Shown: one piece after another, positions 47,778 to 58,536 of the stretch | Layout: every line of letters starts with the position of its first letter | Numbering within the stretch: the first letter of the stretch is position 1 | DNA from: Erythrobacter mangrovi | GTDB lineage: Bacteria; Pseudomonadota; Alphaproteobacteria; Sphingomonadales; Sphingomonadaceae | DNA length: 64,000 nt | NCBI RefSeq assembly: GCF_013260645.1 | Contig: NZ_CP053921.1 | Location: forward strand, 2,217,281 to 2,281,280 | Direction of reading: 5' to 3' | Position numbers and translations under genes: made by a program | The notes under the pieces: model-generated | What the model saw: only the letters and a program-made list of their open reading frames with translations | Databases searched by the model: none | What the model was told of the DNA's origin: nothing

Positions 47778-49025
47778 GTGTCGCAGGACCAGGTAGCAGT
47801 TTTTCACCCCGGGACCCAGCACAGCTGGCAGACCGCGAGAGCTTTGCAGGACCTTGGCCAGCTCGCATTCTACGCCACTTCGATCTGCTATGACCCGGGC
47901 AAGTGGCCGTACAAGGCGGTACGATTTCCTGGGCCGATAGGCGCCGCCCTGCACCGTGAGTTCAGCCGGTTCGACATTCCAGGGATCGATCCGGGCAGGA
48001 TCCGGACCCATGGCTGGCAGGAATGGGGAGAGCGCATGGCCGCGCGAGCAGGCCTACCTGCTGTCGCACGACTGCTGGATACGGCAGGAAATCGCAGTTT
48101 CGCACAGTTTGCGTCCAAAGAGGCGATCAGAGCGGACGCATCGGCCATCTGGGGCTACGACAATTGCGCACTGGAGGCATTCGCCAAGCTAAACGGAGGG
48201 TCGATCAAGCGGATCCTCGACGTAACGATCGCCCCACGTCGGGTGCTCAATCGAATCATGGCTCAGCTGCATGACGAGTGGCCACAGTTTTTCGTCTCGA
48301 CCCGGCGCGAAATCCCACCACTCATCCTGAAGCGCACCGAGCAGGAACTTGCCCTTGCGGATACCATCGTTGTCGGGAGCCCGTTCGTCCGCGATACGAT
48401 CATCAGCGAGACGCCCGACCCCGAAATTGCGCAGCGGATCAGGGTGTTGCCCTATTGCTTCGACGAAGCGTTGTTTGCTGCTTCGCCACTCCCGCAAGCT
48501 CGCAAGCAAGGCGAACCGGTCAAGTTCCTGTTCGTCGGCAGCGTCGGTCCCCGCAAAGGGGCGCATCTACTGCTCGAGGCGTTCCTCAGGATCCCCGAGG
48601 CAGAAGCCCAACTCACTTTGCTCGGCTCGCTCGACATGCCGTCGGCAACTTTCACACGCTATTCCGACCGCGTAACGCATATCAACCAGGTCCCGCGCAG
48701 CCAGGTGCCCGCGATCATGGCCCAGCACGATGCGCTCGTATTACCGAGCTTCTTTGAAGGTTCGGCGATAACCCTCCTCGAAGCGCTTGCCAGCGGGCTT
48801 GCCCTGATCCAGTCCCAAAATGCCGGACTGGGTGGTACAGCCGAAACCGGGTTTGTGCTCGACCAGCTGACCATCGATGCGTTGGAGGAAGCGATCCTCA
48901 CCACCTTGTCCGATCGCGAACGACTGCTGGACTGGCGCCACAATGCCCGGCAACGCGCCCGGGATTTTACCTACGCGCGATACCGACAGCACATCGCCAG
49001 CCTGCTCGCGGAACTCGGCACCTAG
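47778..49025 (+). CDS. glycosyltransferase, GT-B fold (GT4-like)
   Basis: 415 residues. GTG at 47778 with GGGGGA 8 bases upstream. The second Rossmann domain is clear: [40 protein letters not shown] and [19 protein letters not shown], an E-x7-E arrangement typical of retaining GT4 enzymes. No signal or membrane segment. Probably adds a sugar in surface polysaccharide or glycolipid synthesis; acceptor unknown. It lies on the opposite strand between rpmD and rplO. Confidence 0.9.
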   Translation: MSQDQVAVFHPGTQHSWQTARALQDLGQLAFYATSICYDPGKWPYKAVRFPGPIGAALHREFSRFDIPGIDPGRIRTHGWQEWGERMAARAGLPAVARLLDTAGNRSFAQFASKEAIRADASAIWGYDNCALEAFAKLNGGSIKRILDVTIAPRRVLNRIMAQLHDEWPQFFVSTRREIPPLILKRTEQELALADTIVVGSPFVRDTIISETPDPEIAQRIRVLPYCFDEALFAASPLPQARKQGEPVKFLFVGSVGPRKGAHLLLEAFLRIPEAEAQLTLLGSLDMPSATFTRYSDRVTHINQVPRSQVPAIMAQHDALVLPSFFEGSAITLLEALASGLALIQSQNAGLGGTAETGFVLDQLTIDALEEAILTTLSDRERLLDWRHNARQRARDFTYARYRQHIASLLAELGT

Positions 49026-49034
49026 ATGCGACAA

Positions 49035-49065
49035 AGCCCGGATGCCGACTTACGGCACCCGGGCT
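49035..49065. terminator. two-way terminator between the glycosyltransferase and rpmD
   Basis: AGCCCGG-TGCCG arms pair with CGGCA-CCGGGCT across a short loop, with one bulge. The minus-strand exit reads TTTGT and the plus-strand exit is CTCTATCAATTT. It separates convergent genes ending at 49025 (plus) and 49093 (minus). Confidence 0.75.
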
Positions 49066-49092
49066 CTATCAATTTGCCTGCCGGACTTGTCG

Positions 49093-49278
49093 TCAGTCGA
49101 CGATCTGGACCAGATGCGGGATCTTGGCGATCGCACCGCGCACCTCGGGGGTGTCCTGGCGCTCAACGACCTTGTGCATCTTGTTCAACCCAAGACCGAT
49201 CAGGATCTTGCGCTGGCTTTCCGGACGGCGGATCGGCGAACCGACCTGCTTGATCTTGATGGTGTTAGTCTTGGCCAT
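49093..49278 (-). CDS. rpmD: 50S ribosomal protein L30
   Basis: 61 residues; [28 protein letters not shown] is the family core (given by position 5-33). Follows rpsE by 5 bases. Last gene before the opposite-strand insertion. Confidence 0.97.
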   Translation of the reverse strand: MAKTNTIKIKQVGSPIRRPESQRKILIGLGLNKMHKVVERQDTPEVRGAIAKIPHLVQIVD

Positions 49279-49283
49279 CGATC

Positions 49284-50018
49284 TTACTCCGCGATAGCGG
49301 CGGCGTCGGCTTCCGCCTCAGCCTCCGACGCACCACCGCGACCAAGAAGGTCGGCGACCTTCTTGCCGCGACGCTGGGCGACCGACTTCGGCGAAGTCTG
49401 GCTGCTGAGCGCGTCGAAGGTGGCGCGGATCATGTTGTAGGGGTTCGAGGTGCCGACCGACTTGGTCACCACGTCGGCAACGCCGAGGCTCTCGAACACG
49501 GCGCGCATCGGACCACCGGCGATGATGCCGGTACCCGGAGGCGCCGTGCGAACGGTTACCTTGCCAGCGCCGAAATGACCCTTGCCGTCGTGATGGAGGG
49601 TGCGGCCCTCCTTCAGCGGGACGCGGATCATCTTCTTGCGGGCAGCAGCGGTCGCCTTCGAAATGGCTTCCGGCACTTCGCGCGCCTTGCCATGGCCGAA
49701 GCCGACACGGCCCGAGCCGTCGCCCACCACGACCAGCGCAGCAAAGCCGAAGCGCTTACCGCCCTTCACCGTCTTGCTGACGCGGTTGATGTGGACGAGC
49801 TTCTCGATGATGCCGTCGTCTTCTTCCTCGCGCTGACGGCGATCGTCGCGGCGGCCACGGCCACGGCCACGGCCTTCGCCACGCTCGCCACCCCGGCCAC
49901 GGCCACGACGGCCCTCGCCTTCGGCGCCTTCAGGCGCGGCCGCTTCCGCAGCCGGCTGTTCGGTGGCCGCCACGGCGTCCACTACGGTTTCTTCAGTGTT
50001 GGTTTCGTCAGCCATCAT
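49284..50018 (-). CDS. rpsE: 30S ribosomal protein S5
   Basis: 244 residues (ATG at 50018 or 50015; the first overlaps the rplR stop as TGATG). The core [23 protein letters not shown] (position ~88-112) and [23 protein letters not shown] are present. Residues ~25-70 form an Arg/Gly/Glu-rich extension absent in E. coli. Involved in translational accuracy and helicase action. Confidence 0.97.
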   Translation of the reverse strand: MMADETNTEETVVDAVAATEQPAAEAAAPEGAEGEGRRGRGRGGERGEGRGRGRGRRDDRRQREEEDDGIIEKLVHINRVSKTVKGGKRFGFAALVVVGDGSGRVGFGHGKAREVPEAISKATAAARKKMIRVPLKEGRTLHHDGKGHFGAGKVTVRTAPPGTGIIAGGPMRAVFESLGVADVVTKSVGTSNPYNMIRATFDALSSQTSPKSVAQRRGKKVADLLGRGGASEAEAEADAAAIAE

Positions 50019-50362
50019 CAGAACTCCAGCCCGCCTTCGCGAGCGGCGTCGGCCAGCGCCTTGACGCGACCGTGGAACAGGAAGCCGCCGCGGTCGAACA
50101 CGACGGTGGTCACGCCGGCCTTCTTGGCAGCAGCGGCGATGTCGCTACCGACCTTCTTGGCAGCATCGACATTGGCACCCGAAGCCTTCACGCCGAGCGT
50201 CGAAGCAGCGGCAAGGGTCTTGCCAGCGGCATCGTCGATGATCTGCGCGTAGATGTGCTTGCCAGTGCGGTGCACCGACAGGCGCGGCTTACCGCCAGCG
50301 TGAGCCTTGAGGGCCGTGCGCACGCGGCGACGGCGGCGTTCGAAAAGGGAAAGCTTGGCCAT
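50018..50362 (-). CDS. rplR: 50S ribosomal protein L18
   Basis: 114 residues. [31 protein letters not shown] and [25 protein letters not shown] fit (positions 10-40 and 88-112). Binds 5S rRNA. One-base overlap with rpsE start. Confidence 0.97.
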   Translation of the reverse strand: MAKLSLFERRRRRVRTALKAHAGGKPRLSVHRTGKHIYAQIIDDAAGKTLAAASTLGVKASGANVDAAKKVGSDIAAAAKKAGVTTVVFDRGGFLFHGRVKALADAAREGGLEF

Positions 50363-50363
50363 C

Positions 50364-50897
50364 TTACTTCTTCTTCCCTTCCTTGCGGAAGATGTATTCG
50401 CCGCGGTAGGCGATACCCTTGCCCTTGTACGGTTCGGGCTTGCGCCAGCGGCGGACTTCGGCCGCGAACTGGCCGACCTTCTGCTTGTCGATGCCCGAGA
50501 TTTCGACCGTGGTCTGATCCGGGGTCTTCACCTCAAGGCCTTCCGGCACAGCGAGATCGACGTCATGCGAGTAGCCGAGTTGCAGCTTGAGCGTCTTGCC
50601 CTGGGCATTGGCACGGTAACCGACACCCTTGATCTCGAGAACCTTGGTAAAACCCTCGGTTACGCCTTCAACCAGGTTCGACACCAGCGTGCGCTGCATG
50701 CCCCAGTGGCTGCGAGCCGCCTTGGTATCATTGGCCGGAACGACCGCGATCGCGCCGTCGTCAAGCTTGTACTCAACCAGGTCCGACAGGCCCATCGAAA
50801 GGGTACCCTTGGGGCCCTTCACGCTGAGCGTGCCGTTATCGATGTTGGCGGTGACGCCGCTAGGGATCGCCACCGGCTTCTTGCCAATGCGGCTCAT
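50364..50897 (-). CDS. rplF: 50S ribosomal protein L6
   Basis: 177 residues: [24 protein letters not shown] and [24 protein letters not shown] (position 150-177). Starts one base inside the rpsH stop. Confidence 0.98.
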   Translation of the reverse strand: MSRIGKKPVAIPSGVTANIDNGTLSVKGPKGTLSMGLSDLVEYKLDDGAIAVVPANDTKAARSHWGMQRTLVSNLVEGVTEGFTKVLEIKGVGYRANAQGKTLKLQLGYSHDVDLAVPEGLEVKTPDQTTVEISGIDKQKVGQFAAEVRRWRKPEPYKGKGIAYRGEYIFRKEGKKK

Positions 50898-51292
50898 CAG
50901 AACACCTCCGCCAGCACTTCGCCGCCGACGTTCTGCGAACGGGCTTCCGCATCGGAAAGCACGCCCTTCGGCGTCGAGACGATGGTGATGCCGAGGCCGT
51001 TGCGGATCACCGGAAGTTCCTTGGAACCCGAATAGACGCGGCGGCCAGGCTTGGAGACGCGAGCGACATGCTTGATCGCAGGTTCGCCCTCGAAATACTT
51101 CAGTTCAATCCGCAGCGCGGGGTGCTTGCCCGAAGAGTCTTCGCTGAAGCCACGGATGTAGCCTTCGCGCTGGAGCACTTCGAGGACGTTCGCACGCAGC
51201 TTGCTGGCGGGCGAAAGGACACTGTCCTTCTTCGCACGCTGGCCGTTGCGGATACGGGTGAGCATATCACCCAGGGGATCGGTCATAGCCAT
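50897..51292 (-). CDS. rpsH: 30S ribosomal protein S8
   Basis: 131 residues: [31 protein letters not shown] and the C-terminal GGEVLAEVF. In E. coli it is the spc operon autoregulator; whether that holds here cannot be read. Confidence 0.98.
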   Translation of the reverse strand: MAMTDPLGDMLTRIRNGQRAKKDSVLSPASKLRANVLEVLQREGYIRGFSEDSSGKHPALRIELKYFEGEPAIKHVARVSKPGRRVYSGSKELPVIRNGLGITIVSTPKGVLSDAEARSQNVGGEVLAEVF

Positions 51293-51303
51293 CTGTCTTT
51301 ACC

Positions 51304-51609
51304 TCACCAGCTCGACTTGGTCAGGCCTGGGATCAGGCCCTTGTTGCCGAGGTCACGCAGTTCGATGCGGCAAAGCCCGAACTTGCGATAGTAGCCGCGC
51401 GGGCGGCCGGTGGTGTTGCAGCGGTTGCGTACGCGGGTCGGGTTCGCATTGCGCGGCAGTTCAGCCATCTTGAGCCGTGCCATCAGGCGATCGGTCTCAT
51501 CGGCATTCTTGTCGTCCGCGATAGCCTTCAGCTTCGCGTACTTGTCCGCATACTGCTTGACGAGCTTCTTGCGACGCTCGTTCTTGTTGATCGAACTCAG
51601 TTTCGCCAT
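51304..51609 (-). CDS. rpsN: 30S ribosomal protein S14
   Basis: 101 residues, the long zinc-free type. [27 protein letters not shown] is the family C-terminal part (positions 62-88). Confidence 0.98.
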   Translation of the reverse strand: MAKLSSINKNERRKKLVKQYADKYAKLKAIADDKNADETDRLMARLKMAELPRNANPTRVRNRCNTTGRPRGYYRKFGLCRIELRDLGNKGLIPGLTKSSW

Positions 51610-51635
51610 TGGACTTAAGTTCCTCTATTAGCGGC

Positions 51636-52214
51636 TCACGCCGCCTCCTTCTCTTCCGACGCTTCGGCCGGGAACGGGAAACCGAACAGACGGAGCAGTT
51701 CGCGCGCCTCTTCGTCGGTCTTCGCCGTGGTGGTTACGATGATGTCCATACCCCGGACCTTCTCGATCTTGTCGTACGAGATTTCGGGGAAGACGATCTG
51801 TTCCTTCAGGCCCATGGCATAGTTGCCACGGCCGTCGAACGACTTGGGGTTCAGGCCACGGAAGTCGCGGATGCGAGGCATAGCGACGGTGACCAGGCGG
51901 TCGAGGAATTCGTACATACGTTCGCGGCGCAGGGTGACCTTGCAACCGATCGGCATGCCCTCACGCAGCTTGAACTGCGCGATCGACTTCTTGGCCTTGG
52001 TGATCACGGGCTTCTGGCCGGCGATCAGCGCCATTTCCTCGGCAGCCGTCTGGACCTTCTTCTTGTCCTGGCTCGCTTCGCCCACACCCATGTTGAGCGT
52101 GATCTTTTCGAGCTTCGGCACTTCCAGCGCGTTCTTGTAACCGAACTTTTCGGTCATCGCCTTGACGATCTCGTCGTCGTAGCGCTTGCGCATGCGGGGG
52201 CTGTAATCAGCCAT
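51636..52214 (-). CDS. rplE: 50S ribosomal protein L5
   Basis: 192 residues. ATG at 52214 ([17 protein letters not shown]) overlaps the rplX end by 8 bases. [30 protein letters not shown] and [20 protein letters not shown] are diagnostic. Binds 5S rRNA and contacts P-site tRNA. Confidence 0.98.
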   Translation of the reverse strand: MADYSPRMRKRYDDEIVKAMTEKFGYKNALEVPKLEKITLNMGVGEASQDKKKVQTAAEEMALIAGQKPVITKAKKSIAQFKLREGMPIGCKVTLRRERMYEFLDRLVTVAMPRIRDFRGLNPKSFDGRGNYAMGLKEQIVFPEISYDKIEKVRGMDIIVTTTAKTDEEARELLRLFGFPFPAEASEEKEAA

Positions 52215-52527
52215 CGATGGTCTCCCCGGACTTGACGGCAACGCGCACCTTCTTCCCGTCCTTCGTTTCGAAACGGACGCGGGTGGGCTTGCCCGACTTG
52301 GGATCGGCCAGCGCAACCTTGCTGATGGCCATCGGCGCTTCGAAGCGGTCGATGCCACCCTGCGGGTTGAGCTGGGTCGGCTTGCGGTGACGGGCGGCGA
52401 TATTCACGCCTTCGACGACGATCTTGCCGTCCTTCGGCATGACCTTCGCGACGGTGCCGGTCTTGCCCTTGTCCTTGCCGGACAGGACGACGACGCTGTC
52501 ACCCTTCTTGATCTTGGCGGCGGCCAT
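52207..52527 (-). CDS. rplX: 50S ribosomal protein L24
   Basis: 106 residues with the KOW motif [20 protein letters not shown] and NPQGGI. Assembly initiator at the tunnel exit. Overlaps rplN stop by one base and rplE start by eight. Confidence 0.98.
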   Translation of the reverse strand: MAAAKIKKGDSVVVLSGKDKGKTGTVAKVMPKDGKIVVEGVNIAARHRKPTQLNPQGGIDRFEAPMAISKVALADPKSGKPTRVRFETKDGKKVRVAVKSGETIDG

Positions 52528-52895
52528 TACAGCACCTCCGGAGCGAGCGAGATGATCTTCATGAAGCCGCGACCGCGCAGTTCACGCACGACGGGGCCGA
52601 AGATACGGGTACCGATTGGCTCTTCGTTCTTGTTGACGAGAACCGCGGCGTTGCTGTCGAAACGGATCACGCTGCCGTCGGGACGGCGCACGTCCTTCTT
52701 GGTACGCACGATCACGGCGCGATGGACGTCGCCCTTCTTCACCTTGGTGCGCGGCTGGGCTTCCTTAACGGAAACCACGATCACGTCGCCCACGGAAGCA
52801 GTCCGGCGCTTCGAGCCGCCCAGTACCTTGATGCACTGGACACGCTTGGCGCCGCTGTTGTCCGCGACGTCGAGATTGGATTGCATCTGGATCAT
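52527..52895 (-). CDS. rplN: 50S ribosomal protein L14
   Basis: 122 residues: [28 protein letters not shown] and [22 protein letters not shown] (position 101-122). Forms an intersubunit bridge. Confidence 0.98.
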   Translation of the reverse strand: MIQMQSNLDVADNSGAKRVQCIKVLGGSKRRTASVGDVIVVSVKEAQPRTKVKKGDVHRAVIVRTKKDVRRPDGSVIRFDSNAAVLVNKNEEPIGTRIFGPVVRELRGRGFMKIISLAPEVL

Positions 52896-52957
52896 CGATC
52901 CGGTTCCTTCTCAATGGCTTGCCGGAACCAGTCCGGCAGTTCCTAACGTCTAACTGC

Positions 52958-53248
52958 TCAGTTACCTGCGGCTGCAACGTCGAGGTCAGCCTCGACAGCC
53001 TGCGTGCCGCCAGCGGTAACGCGATCGATCACCTGCCAGGTCTTGGTCTTGGAGATCGGCTTGGTTTCTTCGATCCGCACGACGTCGCCGAGGGTGAACT
53101 CGTTGTTCTCGTCGTGGGCGTGATACTTCTTCGAGCGGCGAATGATCTTCCCATAAAGGGGGTGCTTCACCTTGCGCTCGACGAGCACAGTCACGGTCTT
53201 GTCGGTCTTGTCGGAGGTGACGGTCCCGATCAGGATACGCTTGGGCAT
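52958..53248 (-). CDS. rpsQ: 30S ribosomal protein S17
   Basis: 96 residues: [29 protein letters not shown] (position 8-36), and [22 protein letters not shown]. The tail after ~80 is a small extension. 62 bases from rplN. Confidence 0.97.
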   Translation of the reverse strand: MPKRILIGTVTSDKTDKTVTVLVERKVKHPLYGKIIRRSKKYHAHDENNEFTLGDVVRIEETKPISKTKTWQVIDRVTAGGTQAVEADLDVAAAGN

Positions 53249-53258
53249 GGTCTACTCC

Positions 53259-53465
53259 TTAAGCCTTGGCTGCGGCGCTGGCGCGCTCGGTCTGCAGCGT
53301 CTTGATCTTGGCGATCGAGCGGCGGACTTCGCGGATGCGGGCCGGAGCCTCAAGCTGGTTGGTCGCCGCCTGGAAGCGGAGGTTGAACTGTTCGCGCTTG
53401 AGCGAGGTCAGCTCTTCGTCCAGCTGGTCGTCGGTTTTCTGGCGCAGGTCTTCAATCTTGGCCAT
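53259..53465 (-). CDS. rpmC: 50S ribosomal protein L29
   Basis: 68 residues. Two adjacent ATGs (53468, 53465) overlap the rplP stop; the second is better spaced from GGGAGG. Coiled hairpin LRQKTDDQLDEELTSLKREQFNLRFQ (position 6-31) and REVRRSIAKIKTL. Confidence 0.96.
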   Translation of the reverse strand: MAKIEDLRQKTDDQLDEELTSLKREQFNLRFQAATNQLEAPARIREVRRSIAKIKTLQTERASAAAKA

Positions 53466-53899
53466 CATTCGCCTCCCAGGTGCGAGGTGTCGCCGAGGCG
53501 GGCAACGACCTTGGTCTTGATCGGCAGCTTCATCGCTGCGCGTTCGAACGCCTCAGCGGCCAGCGGGCCGGCAACGCCGTCGAGTTCGAACAGGATACGG
53601 CCCGGCTTCACGCGAGCGGCCCAGTATTCGATCGAACCCTTGCCCTTACCCTGACGGACTTCGGCAGGCTTCTTCGACACCGGAACATCGGGGAAGACGC
53701 GGATCCACAGGCGACCCTGACGCTTGATGTGACGGGTGATCGCACGACGCGCAGCTTCGATCTGGCGCGCGGTAACCCGTTCGGGCTCCAGCGCCTTCAG
53801 GCCATAGGACCCGAAGTTCAGCGTGGTCCCACCCTTGGCGTTGCCATGGATCTTGCCCTTGAACGCCTTGCGGTACTTGGTTTTCTTCGGTTGCAGCAT
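53465..53899 (-). CDS. rplP: 50S ribosomal protein L16
   Basis: 144 residues: [47 protein letters not shown] (position 61-88) and GRILFELDG. Helps position A-site tRNA. 21 bases after rpsC. Confidence 0.98.
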   Translation of the reverse strand: MLQPKKTKYRKAFKGKIHGNAKGGTTLNFGSYGLKALEPERVTARQIEAARRAITRHIKRQGRLWIRVFPDVPVSKKPAEVRQGKGKGSIEYWAARVKPGRILFELDGVAGPLAAEAFERAAMKLPIKTKVVARLGDTSHLGGE

Positions 53900-53920
53900 G
53901 GTTCTTTCCTAATCCTGCAA

Positions 53921-54616
53921 TCAGCGAGCCGGACGGACGCCGGAAGTCTGGGCTTCCATCATCAGGCGGTCCTGTGCGGTCGGATCGTGGGCGAGGATCT
54001 CGCCCTTGAAGATCCAGCACTTGATGCCGATGATGCCATAGGCAGTCAGCGCTTCGGCGGTGGCGTAATCAACGTTACCGCGCAGCGTGTGCAGCGGCAC
54101 GCGACCTTCGCGGTACCATTCCACACGGGCGATTTCCGCGCCGCCGAGACGGCCGCCACAGGTGATCTTGATGCCTTCCGCACCAAGGCGGAGAGCCGAC
54201 TGCACCGCACGCTTCATGGCGCGACGGAAGGCGACACGGCGGACCAGCTGGTCGGCGATGCCCTGGGCGACGAGCTTGGCGTCGATTTCCGGCTTGCGGA
54301 TTTCGACAATGTTCAGCTTCACTTCGCTGTCGGTCATCTTCGCCAGCTGCGACCGCAGCTTCTCGATGTCCGCACCCTTCTTGCCGATGATCACACCGGG
54401 GCGGGCAGCATAGATCGACACGCGGCACAGCTTGGCCGGGCGTTCGATCACCACCTTCGAAATCGCGGCCTGCGGCAGCGTGTCGACGATGAACTTGCGG
54501 ATCTCGATGTCTTCCTTGAGCAGCTTGGCATAGTCGCGCCCTTCGGCGTACCAGCGGCTGTCCCAGGTGCGGTTGATCTGCAGGCGCAGACCGATCGGAT
54601 TGCTCTTGTGGCCCAT
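53921..54616 (-). CDS. rpsC: 30S ribosomal protein S3
   Basis: 231 residues. ATG at 54616 ([18 protein letters not shown]). KH-type loop [14 protein letters not shown] and [26 protein letters not shown] (position 164-189). At the mRNA entry with helicase activity. One base after rplV stop. Confidence 0.98.
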   Translation of the reverse strand: MGHKSNPIGLRLQINRTWDSRWYAEGRDYAKLLKEDIEIRKFIVDTLPQAAISKVVIERPAKLCRVSIYAARPGVIIGKKGADIEKLRSQLAKMTDSEVKLNIVEIRKPEIDAKLVAQGIADQLVRRVAFRRAMKRAVQSALRLGAEGIKITCGGRLGGAEIARVEWYREGRVPLHTLRGNVDYATAEALTAYGIIGIKCWIFKGEILAHDPTAQDRLMMEAQTSGVRPAR

Positions 54617-54617
54617 C

Positions 54618-54995
54618 TTACGCCTCTTCCTGCTCGCGAACCACGATGCGCAGCCGGCTGAACGGCTTGAGGATGCGCGTGGACTTGCCACGGCCGCGCG
54701 TGTGGAAACGCTTCATGGTGATCGACTTGCCGACCGAAGCTTCCGCCACGACAAGCGCATCGACGTCGAGGTTGTGGTTGTTCTCCGCATTGGCGATCGC
54801 CGAAGCGAGCACCTTGCTGGCGTCACGCGCCATCGCCTTCTTCGAGAAGGCGAGGATGTTCATGGCCTCTTCGGCCTTCTTGCCACGGATCAGGCCGGCA
54901 ACGAGGTTGAGCTTCTGCGCCGAGCCACGGATCGTGGTCCCGACGGCGAGCGCCTCATTGTCCGCAACGCGGCGGGGGGCTTTCTGCTTGCTCAT
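54618..54995 (-). CDS. rplV: 50S ribosomal protein L22
   Basis: 125 residues: [38 protein letters not shown] and [13 protein letters not shown] in the tunnel loop. One-base overlap with rpsS. Confidence 0.98.
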   Translation of the reverse strand: MSKQKAPRRVADNEALAVGTTIRGSAQKLNLVAGLIRGKKAEEAMNILAFSKKAMARDASKVLASAIANAENNHNLDVDALVVAEASVGKSITMKRFHTRGRGKSTRILKPFSRLRIVVREQEEA

Positions 54996-55270
54996 CAGCG
55001 CTTACCCTTCTTGTCGGCAGCGTGACCCGGGAAAGTGCGCGTAGGAGCGAACTCGCCGAGCTTGTGGCCAACCATCTCTTCCGAGACGGATACGGGGATG
55101 AACTTGTGGCCGTTGTAGACGTTGAACGTCAGACCAACGAACTGCGGCAGGATCGTCGAACGACGCGACCAGGTCTTGATCGGTGCACGACCACCCTTCT
55201 CCTGTGCGTCCTCCGCCTTCTTGAGAAGGCTGAGCTCGACGAACGGACCTTTCCAGACGGAACGAGCCAT
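54995..55270 (-). CDS. rpsS: 30S ribosomal protein S19
   Basis: 91 residues: [37 protein letters not shown] and [20 protein letters not shown]. Head of the small subunit. Confidence 0.98.
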   Translation of the reverse strand: MARSVWKGPFVELSLLKKAEDAQEKGGRAPIKTWSRRSTILPQFVGLTFNVYNGHKFIPVSVSEEMVGHKLGEFAPTRTFPGHAADKKGKR

Positions 55271-55276
55271 GTCGGA

Positions 55277-56113
55277 TTACCTCTTCTTCTTGGCGTGGCG
55301 CGAACGGATGATCATCTTGTCCGTCTGCTTGTTGTTGCGAGTGCGGGCACCCTTGGTCGGCTTGCCCCACGGGGTAACCGGATGGCGGCCACCGCTGGTG
55401 CGGCCTTCACCACCACCATGCGGGTGGTCGACCGGGTTCTTGGCAACACCGCGGGTAAGCGGCTTGATGCCCATCCAGCGACGACGACCGGCCTTGCCCA
55501 GGTTCTGGTTCTGGTTGTCGGGGTTCGACACCGCCCCAACCGTACCCATGCAATCGGCCCGCAGGTAACGCTGCTCGCCGCTGTTGAGGCGAACGATGAC
55601 CATGCCGCGGTCACGACCGACCAGCTGGACATACGAGCCTGCGGCGCGGGCGATCTGGCCGCCCTTGCCCGGCTTCATCTCCACGTTGTGGCAGATGGTG
55701 CCGATCGGCATCTGGCCGAGCAACATGGCGTTGCCAGGCTTGGTATCGGTCTTTTCCGCCGCGATGACCTTGTCGCCAACGGCCAGGCGCTGCGGCGCCA
55801 GGATGTAGGCGAGCTCGCCGTCGTCATACTTGACGAGCGCGATGAAAGCCGTGCGGTTCGGATCGTATTCGAGCCGTTCCACGGTGCCTTCGACGTCCCA
55901 CTTGCGACGCTTGAAGTCGACGTAGCGGTACTTCTGCTTGTGGCCACCAGCCATGCCGCGCGAGGTGACATGGCCCTTGTTGTTGCGTCCACCGGTCTTG
56001 CGCTTGCCTTCGACGAGCGCCTTGACCGGCTTGCCCTTGTAGAGCGCCGACTTGTCGACGAGGATCAGGCCGCGACGGCCCGGGCTGGTCGGTTTGTAGT
56101 TCTTCAGTGCCAT
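55277..56113 (-). CDS. rplB: 50S ribosomal protein L2
   Basis: 278 residues: [35 protein letters not shown], and the catalytic-center region [18 protein letters not shown] with the conserved histidine. Needed for peptidyl transfer and subunit joining. Confidence 0.98.
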   Translation of the reverse strand: MALKNYKPTSPGRRGLILVDKSALYKGKPVKALVEGKRKTGGRNNKGHVTSRGMAGGHKQKYRYVDFKRRKWDVEGTVERLEYDPNRTAFIALVKYDDGELAYILAPQRLAVGDKVIAAEKTDTKPGNAMLLGQMPIGTICHNVEMKPGKGGQIARAAGSYVQLVGRDRGMVIVRLNSGEQRYLRADCMGTVGAVSNPDNQNQNLGKAGRRRWMGIKPLTRGVAKNPVDHPHGGGEGRTSGGRHPVTPWGKPTKGARTRNNKQTDKMIIRSRHAKKKR

Positions 56114-56117
56114 GGGA

Positions 56118-56438
56118 TCAGCTCACACCTTCGGTGATGTCGATCATCGAACCCTCTGCAAGGGTGACGATCGCCTTCTTCACGTCGCTGCGCTTGTAGG
56201 CCTTGCCCTTCCAGCGCTTGGTCTTGCCCTTCACCACGATCGTGTTCACCGAAAGCACCTTGGCTTTCTGCGAAGCGTAGATCGCCTCGACCGCTTCCTT
56301 GATCTGCGGCTTGGTGGCGCTGCCGGCGACCTTGAAGACGACGGCATTGTTCTCGGAAGCCAGGGTCGACTTCTCGGTGATGTGGGGCGCGAGGATCACG
56401 TCATAGTGACGCGCATCGATGTCCTGCTTCTTAGCCAT
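56118..56438 (-). CDS. rplW: 50S ribosomal protein L23
   Basis: 106 residues: [40 protein letters not shown] and [23 protein letters not shown] (position 71-93). Docking site for trigger factor and SRP. Overlaps the rplD end by 8 bases. Confidence 0.98.
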   Translation of the reverse strand: MAKKQDIDARHYDVILAPHITEKSTLASENNAVVFKVAGSATKPQIKEAVEAIYASQKAKVLSVNTIVVKGKTKRWKGKAYKRSDVKKAIVTLAEGSMIDITEGVS

Positions 56439-57054
56439 TGAAACGGGCCTCCAGCTTCGCGACCGCGTCCTTGGTAAGGACCAGCGTGTCGTGCTTCAGG
56501 ATGTCGTAAACGTTGGCACCGACTGCCGGCAGCACGTTGACGCCGGGAAGATTGCGCGCAGCCTTGGCGAAACCGTCGTTGACGCTCTCACCGTCGATCA
56601 CGAGGACCTTGCCGTTCCAGCCGTTCTTGCCGAACGTCGCAGCCAGGGCCTTGGTCTTGGCGTCCTTGAGCTCGAGGCTGTCGACGACCACCAGGCCGTC
56701 CTTCGCCTTGCTCGACAGAGCCATCTTAAGGCCGAGGGCACGGATCTTCTTGTTCAGCGACTGGTTGAAGTCGCGCAGCTTGGCACCGTGGGCCTTACCA
56801 CCGCCAATGAAGATCGGCGCAGCGCGGTCACCATGGCGAGCCGTGCCGCCGCCCTTCTGGCGACCCCACTTCTTGCCGGTGCGGGCAACGTCCGAACGCT
56901 CACGCGTCGGGCGGGCGGTGCCGCGGCGGTTTTCGAGCTGCCACGTCACGACGCGGTGCAGGATGTCGGCACGCGGCTCAACGCCGAACACGGCATCGTT
57001 GAGCTCGACGTCGCCAGCAGCCTTGCCGTCGATTTTCTGGACCTTCACCTTCAC
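56431..57054 (-). CDS. rplD: 50S ribosomal protein L4
   Basis: 207 residues: the tunnel loop [34 protein letters not shown] (position 44-77) and [30 protein letters not shown] (position 165-194). In E. coli it represses its own operon through the S10 leader. 3 bases after rplC stop. Confidence 0.98.
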   Translation of the reverse strand: MKVKVQKIDGKAAGDVELNDAVFGVEPRADILHRVVTWQLENRRGTARPTRERSDVARTGKKWGRQKGGGTARHGDRAAPIFIGGGKAHGAKLRDFNQSLNKKIRALGLKMALSSKAKDGLVVVDSLELKDAKTKALAATFGKNGWNGKVLVIDGESVNDGFAKAARNLPGVNVLPAVGANVYDILKHDTLVLTKDAVAKLEARFNG

Positions 57055-57057
57055 GGA

Positions 57058-57858
57058 TCAGCCCTCCTTGTTCTCGTCCGAGCCGACGTCGGCTGCGGGC
57101 GTTTCGGTGGTGTTCACGGCGTCATCGATCGCCTCGACCGGGGTGGTCGGGGTCTCGTCCTGCACGGGGGCTGCACCCTTCTTCTCGACGACCGCGCCGG
57201 GGAACGGCACGCCTTCGGGAAGCGGCAGCTTGACCGCGTCGCGGACCAGCAGCCAGCCGTTCTTCGAGCCCGGGACCGAACCCTTGACGAAGAGCAGGCC
57301 ACGATCGGCGTCGGTGCGGACGATTTCGAGATTCTGCTGCGTGCGGCGACGGTCACCCATGTGGCCGGCCATCTTCTTGCCCTTGAACACGCGGCCCGGA
57401 TCCTGGCGGTTACCAGTCGAACCATGTGCACGGTGGCTGATCGAAACACCGTGGGTGGCGCGCATACCGCCGAAGCCCCAGCGCTTCATGGCGCCAGCAA
57501 AGCCCTTACCCTGGGTGTGGCCGGTGATGTCGACCTTCTGACCAGCGACGAAGTGCTCGGCAGAGATCGTCGCACCAACGGGAAGAAGACCCTCCTCATT
57601 GTCGACGCGGAACTCCGCGACCTTCATCTTCAGCGGAACCTCAGCCTTGGCAAAGGCTTCACGCTGCGGCTTGTTTACATTCTTTTGCTTCGCTTCGCCC
57701 GAACCGACCTGCAGGGCAAAATAGCCGTCGCGGTCAGCGGTACGATGAGCGGTGACCTGGCAGTCTTCCAGCGCGAGAACGGTGACCGGCACGTGCCGAC
57801 CGTCCTCCTGGAAGAGGCGGGTCATCCCGACTTTCTTTGCGATAACGCCAGTGCGCAT
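57058..57858 (-). CDS. rplC: 50S ribosomal protein L3
   Basis: 266 residues. ATG at 57858 with GGAG six bases upstream; TTG at 57864 is less likely. [30 protein letters not shown] and [23 protein letters not shown] are diagnostic. The last ~45 residues are an acidic Thr/Asp/Glu-rich tail beyond the E. coli length. A 250-base structured spacer precedes it. Confidence 0.98.
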   Translation of the reverse strand: MRTGVIAKKVGMTRLFQEDGRHVPVTVLALEDCQVTAHRTADRDGYFALQVGSGEAKQKNVNKPQREAFAKAEVPLKMKVAEFRVDNEEGLLPVGATISAEHFVAGQKVDITGHTQGKGFAGAMKRWGFGGMRATHGVSISHRAHGSTGNRQDPGRVFKGKKMAGHMGDRRRTQQNLEIVRTDADRGLLFVKGSVPGSKNGWLLVRDAVKLPLPEGVPFPGAVVEKKGAAPVQDETPTTPVEAIDDAVNTTETPAADVGSDENKEG

Positions 57859-58108
57859 CGTCAACTCCTAAACAGAGGCACCACGGCCCATCCGAGGTGC
57901 TTGCCAGCCCATTGAGTGATGCGTCGCCCCGTCCGGGCTGAGTGCTTCCGCAGCCCTGAGGCCTTGGGAGCGAGACGGGGGACGCAGACCCGGATCAGAT
58001 CCGGCGGTATCCCGATGTCTTGCCTGGTCTTGCGACCGGGCGGGGCCATCGAGGGCCCCTGAAAGCCTCGACCGGTTTAAGGTCCGGGTCGTGGACCGAG
58101 GCGTCAGA
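57859..58108 (-). other. structured 250-base spacer between rpsJ and rplC
   Basis: No coding sequence. Read on the minus strand it has CCGGAT-CTG-ATCCGG, GGTC-GCAA-GACC with a GNRA loop, and several GC-rich arms. Unusual length for neighbours that elsewhere in this cluster overlap or lie within 5-60 bases. Candidate autoregulatory RNA or internal promoter region. Confidence 0.5.
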
Positions 58109-58420
58109 TCAAGCGAGCTTGATTTCGACGTTCACGCCCGCGGCGAGGTCCAGCTTCATCAGCGCATCGACCGTCTGGGCGTTGGGCTGCACGATGTCGA
58201 GCAGCCGCTTGTAGGTGCGCACCTCGAACTGCTCGCGCGACTTCTTGTCGATGTGCGGACCGCGGTTCACGGTGAACTTCTCAATACGCGTCGGCATGGG
58301 AATGGGGCCGCGAATAAGAGCGCCAGTACGACGTGCGGTTTCCGCGATTTCACCAGTAGCCTGGTCGAGAACGCGATGGTCGAACGCCTTGAGGCGAATG
58401 CGAATATTCTGAGCTTCCAT
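58109..58420 (-). CDS. rpsJ: 30S ribosomal protein S10
   Basis: 103 residues: [56 protein letters not shown] (position 31-66). First gene of the S10 operon; also NusE in antitermination. Preceded by a ~140-base leader with hairpins. Confidence 0.98.
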   Translation of the reverse strand: MEAQNIRIRLKAFDHRVLDQATGEIAETARRTGALIRGPIPMPTRIEKFTVNRGPHIDKKSREQFEVRTYKRLLDIVQPNAQTVDALMKLDLAAGVNVEIKLA

Positions 58421-58440
58421 TTCCTACACCGATGCGAAAG

Positions 58441-58500
58441 AGCCAAGCGGTCTGTTTCCAAACCGCAAAAAAGAAAGGCCCGCCCTGCTTGGCCCGGTTT
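58441..58500 (-). promoter_or_regulatory. candidate attenuator in the rpsJ leader
   Basis: On the minus strand GGCC-N10-GGCC (58477-58494) is followed by TTTCTTTTTT, a terminator-like form. An alternative helix pairs GCCAA with TTGGC around GCGGTTTG-GAAA-CAGACCGC (8 bp with one wobble, GNRA loop). The two folds share GCC bases and could be mutually exclusive. Inference from sequence only. Confidence 0.4.
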
Positions 58501-58536
58501 CCCGGAGTGGGCGACCTTCCCTGAATTCCTTTTGAT

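Noticed and set aside
56419..57915. Open frame of 498 codons opposite rplD-rplC
   Set aside because: Antisense to two conserved ribosomal genes; low-complexity translation.
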